A stretch of DNA of 5,552 nt, taken from Clostridium sp. CAG:590. Its GTDB lineage: Bacteria; Bacillota; Clostridia; Lachnospirales; Lachnospiraceae. The stretch's first letter is position 1, and every line of letters starts with the position of its first letter. The notes beneath the pieces are model-generated. The model was not told the DNA's origin. It saw only the letters and a program-made list of their open reading frames with translations, and did no database searches. The stretch is from assembly GCA_000431135.1 (NCBI GenBank), contig HF987815.1, forward strand, positions 115,261-120,812, read 5' to 3'. The translations under genes and the position numbers were made by a program. Positions 5,421 to 5,552 of the stretch are shown piece by piece.

Positions 5421-5552
5421 CTATTCCTCTTTTTTCTTCATTTTGTCATAATACGCTTTATACCTATAGATCGTCCTCTCACTGACATTATTCCGCTTCG
5501 CAATTTCTACCATTGTCATGCCGCTCTCATACCCAACAACAAAATCATTGTA
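5421..5552 (-). CDS. Helix-turn-helix protein, C-terminal 43 residues only
   Basis: The gene enters from the right edge and ends at TAG 5423-5421. The visible 43 residues contain a compact helix-turn-helix: GMTMVEIAKRNNVSERTIYR, i.e. a helix with the EIA-type core, a short turn at NNVS, and a recognition helix ERTIYRYK, followed by a Lys-rich tail ending KMKKKEE. This pattern occurs in the HTH segments of resolvases, transposases and small regulators of mobile elements. Without the upstream part I cannot choose between these. The tail ends right after the HTH, so any other domain would lie upstream, outside the window. It is followed in the same frame by the ORF6N-like remnant, which supports a mobile-element or phage-relic context. 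Confidence 0.65.
   Translation of the reverse strand, partial: YNDFVVGYESGMTMVEIAKRNNVSERTIYRYKAYYDKMKKKEE

Noticed and set aside
1..5552. CRISPR array, tRNA, rRNA, or defence cassette
   Set aside because: No regularly spaced direct repeats, no tRNA-like cloverleaf signatures and no nuclease or toxin motifs were seen. The window is almost fully occupied by the genes listed.

Overview
The window looks like a piece of a low-to-moderate GC Firmicutes chromosome, most likely a gut-type Clostridia of the Lachnospiraceae kind. This is inferred from strong AAGGAGG-type ribosome binding sites, sigma-A-like promoters, and the mix of a LtaS-like membrane enzyme, a clostridial-type PaaK and a cytosolic GH5. 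No rRNA or other marker gene is present, so the taxonomic guess is only moderate.

All recognisable genes lie on the minus strand and read from right to left. At the right edge (5552-5421) is the C-terminal end of a small helix-turn-helix protein. After its TAG stop, and in the same reading frame, comes a short ORF (5414-5187) that resembles the middle/C-terminal part of ORF6N-type phage or antirepressor proteins without the N-terminal DNA-binding half; I read it as a remnant. A well-formed promoter (5182-5154) then drives a LtaS-like, five-helix membrane phosphatase/sulfatase-superfamily enzyme (5109-2902). A second good promoter (2862-2834) precedes a GH5 glycoside hydrolase with no signal peptide (2771-1737). 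After an 88-base gap comes a phenylacetate-CoA ligase family enzyme, PaaK (1648-407). Its stop codon overlaps the start of a VOC/glyoxalase-fold protein that lacks the family's first strand and helix (410-114). Twenty bases further on, at the left edge, a TTG codon with a good ribosome binding site starts what looks like a SulP-family anion permease (93-1, cut by the window).

PaaK, the VOC protein and the SulP start are tightly packed and are very probably one operon: CoA activation of an aryl or other carboxylic acid, a small VOC partner of uncertain competence, and an anion transporter. GH5 may be a separate unit, or may be co-transcribed with paaK, since I see no clear terminator between them. 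The LtaS-like gene is a separate envelope-polymer unit.

I do not see a clear undescribed multi-gene system. The items most worth a second look are the truncated VOC gene fused by ATGA overlap to paaK, the HTH/ORF6N-remnant junction with a single in-frame TAG, and an inverted repeat bracketing the -10 box and start region of the LtaS-like gene.
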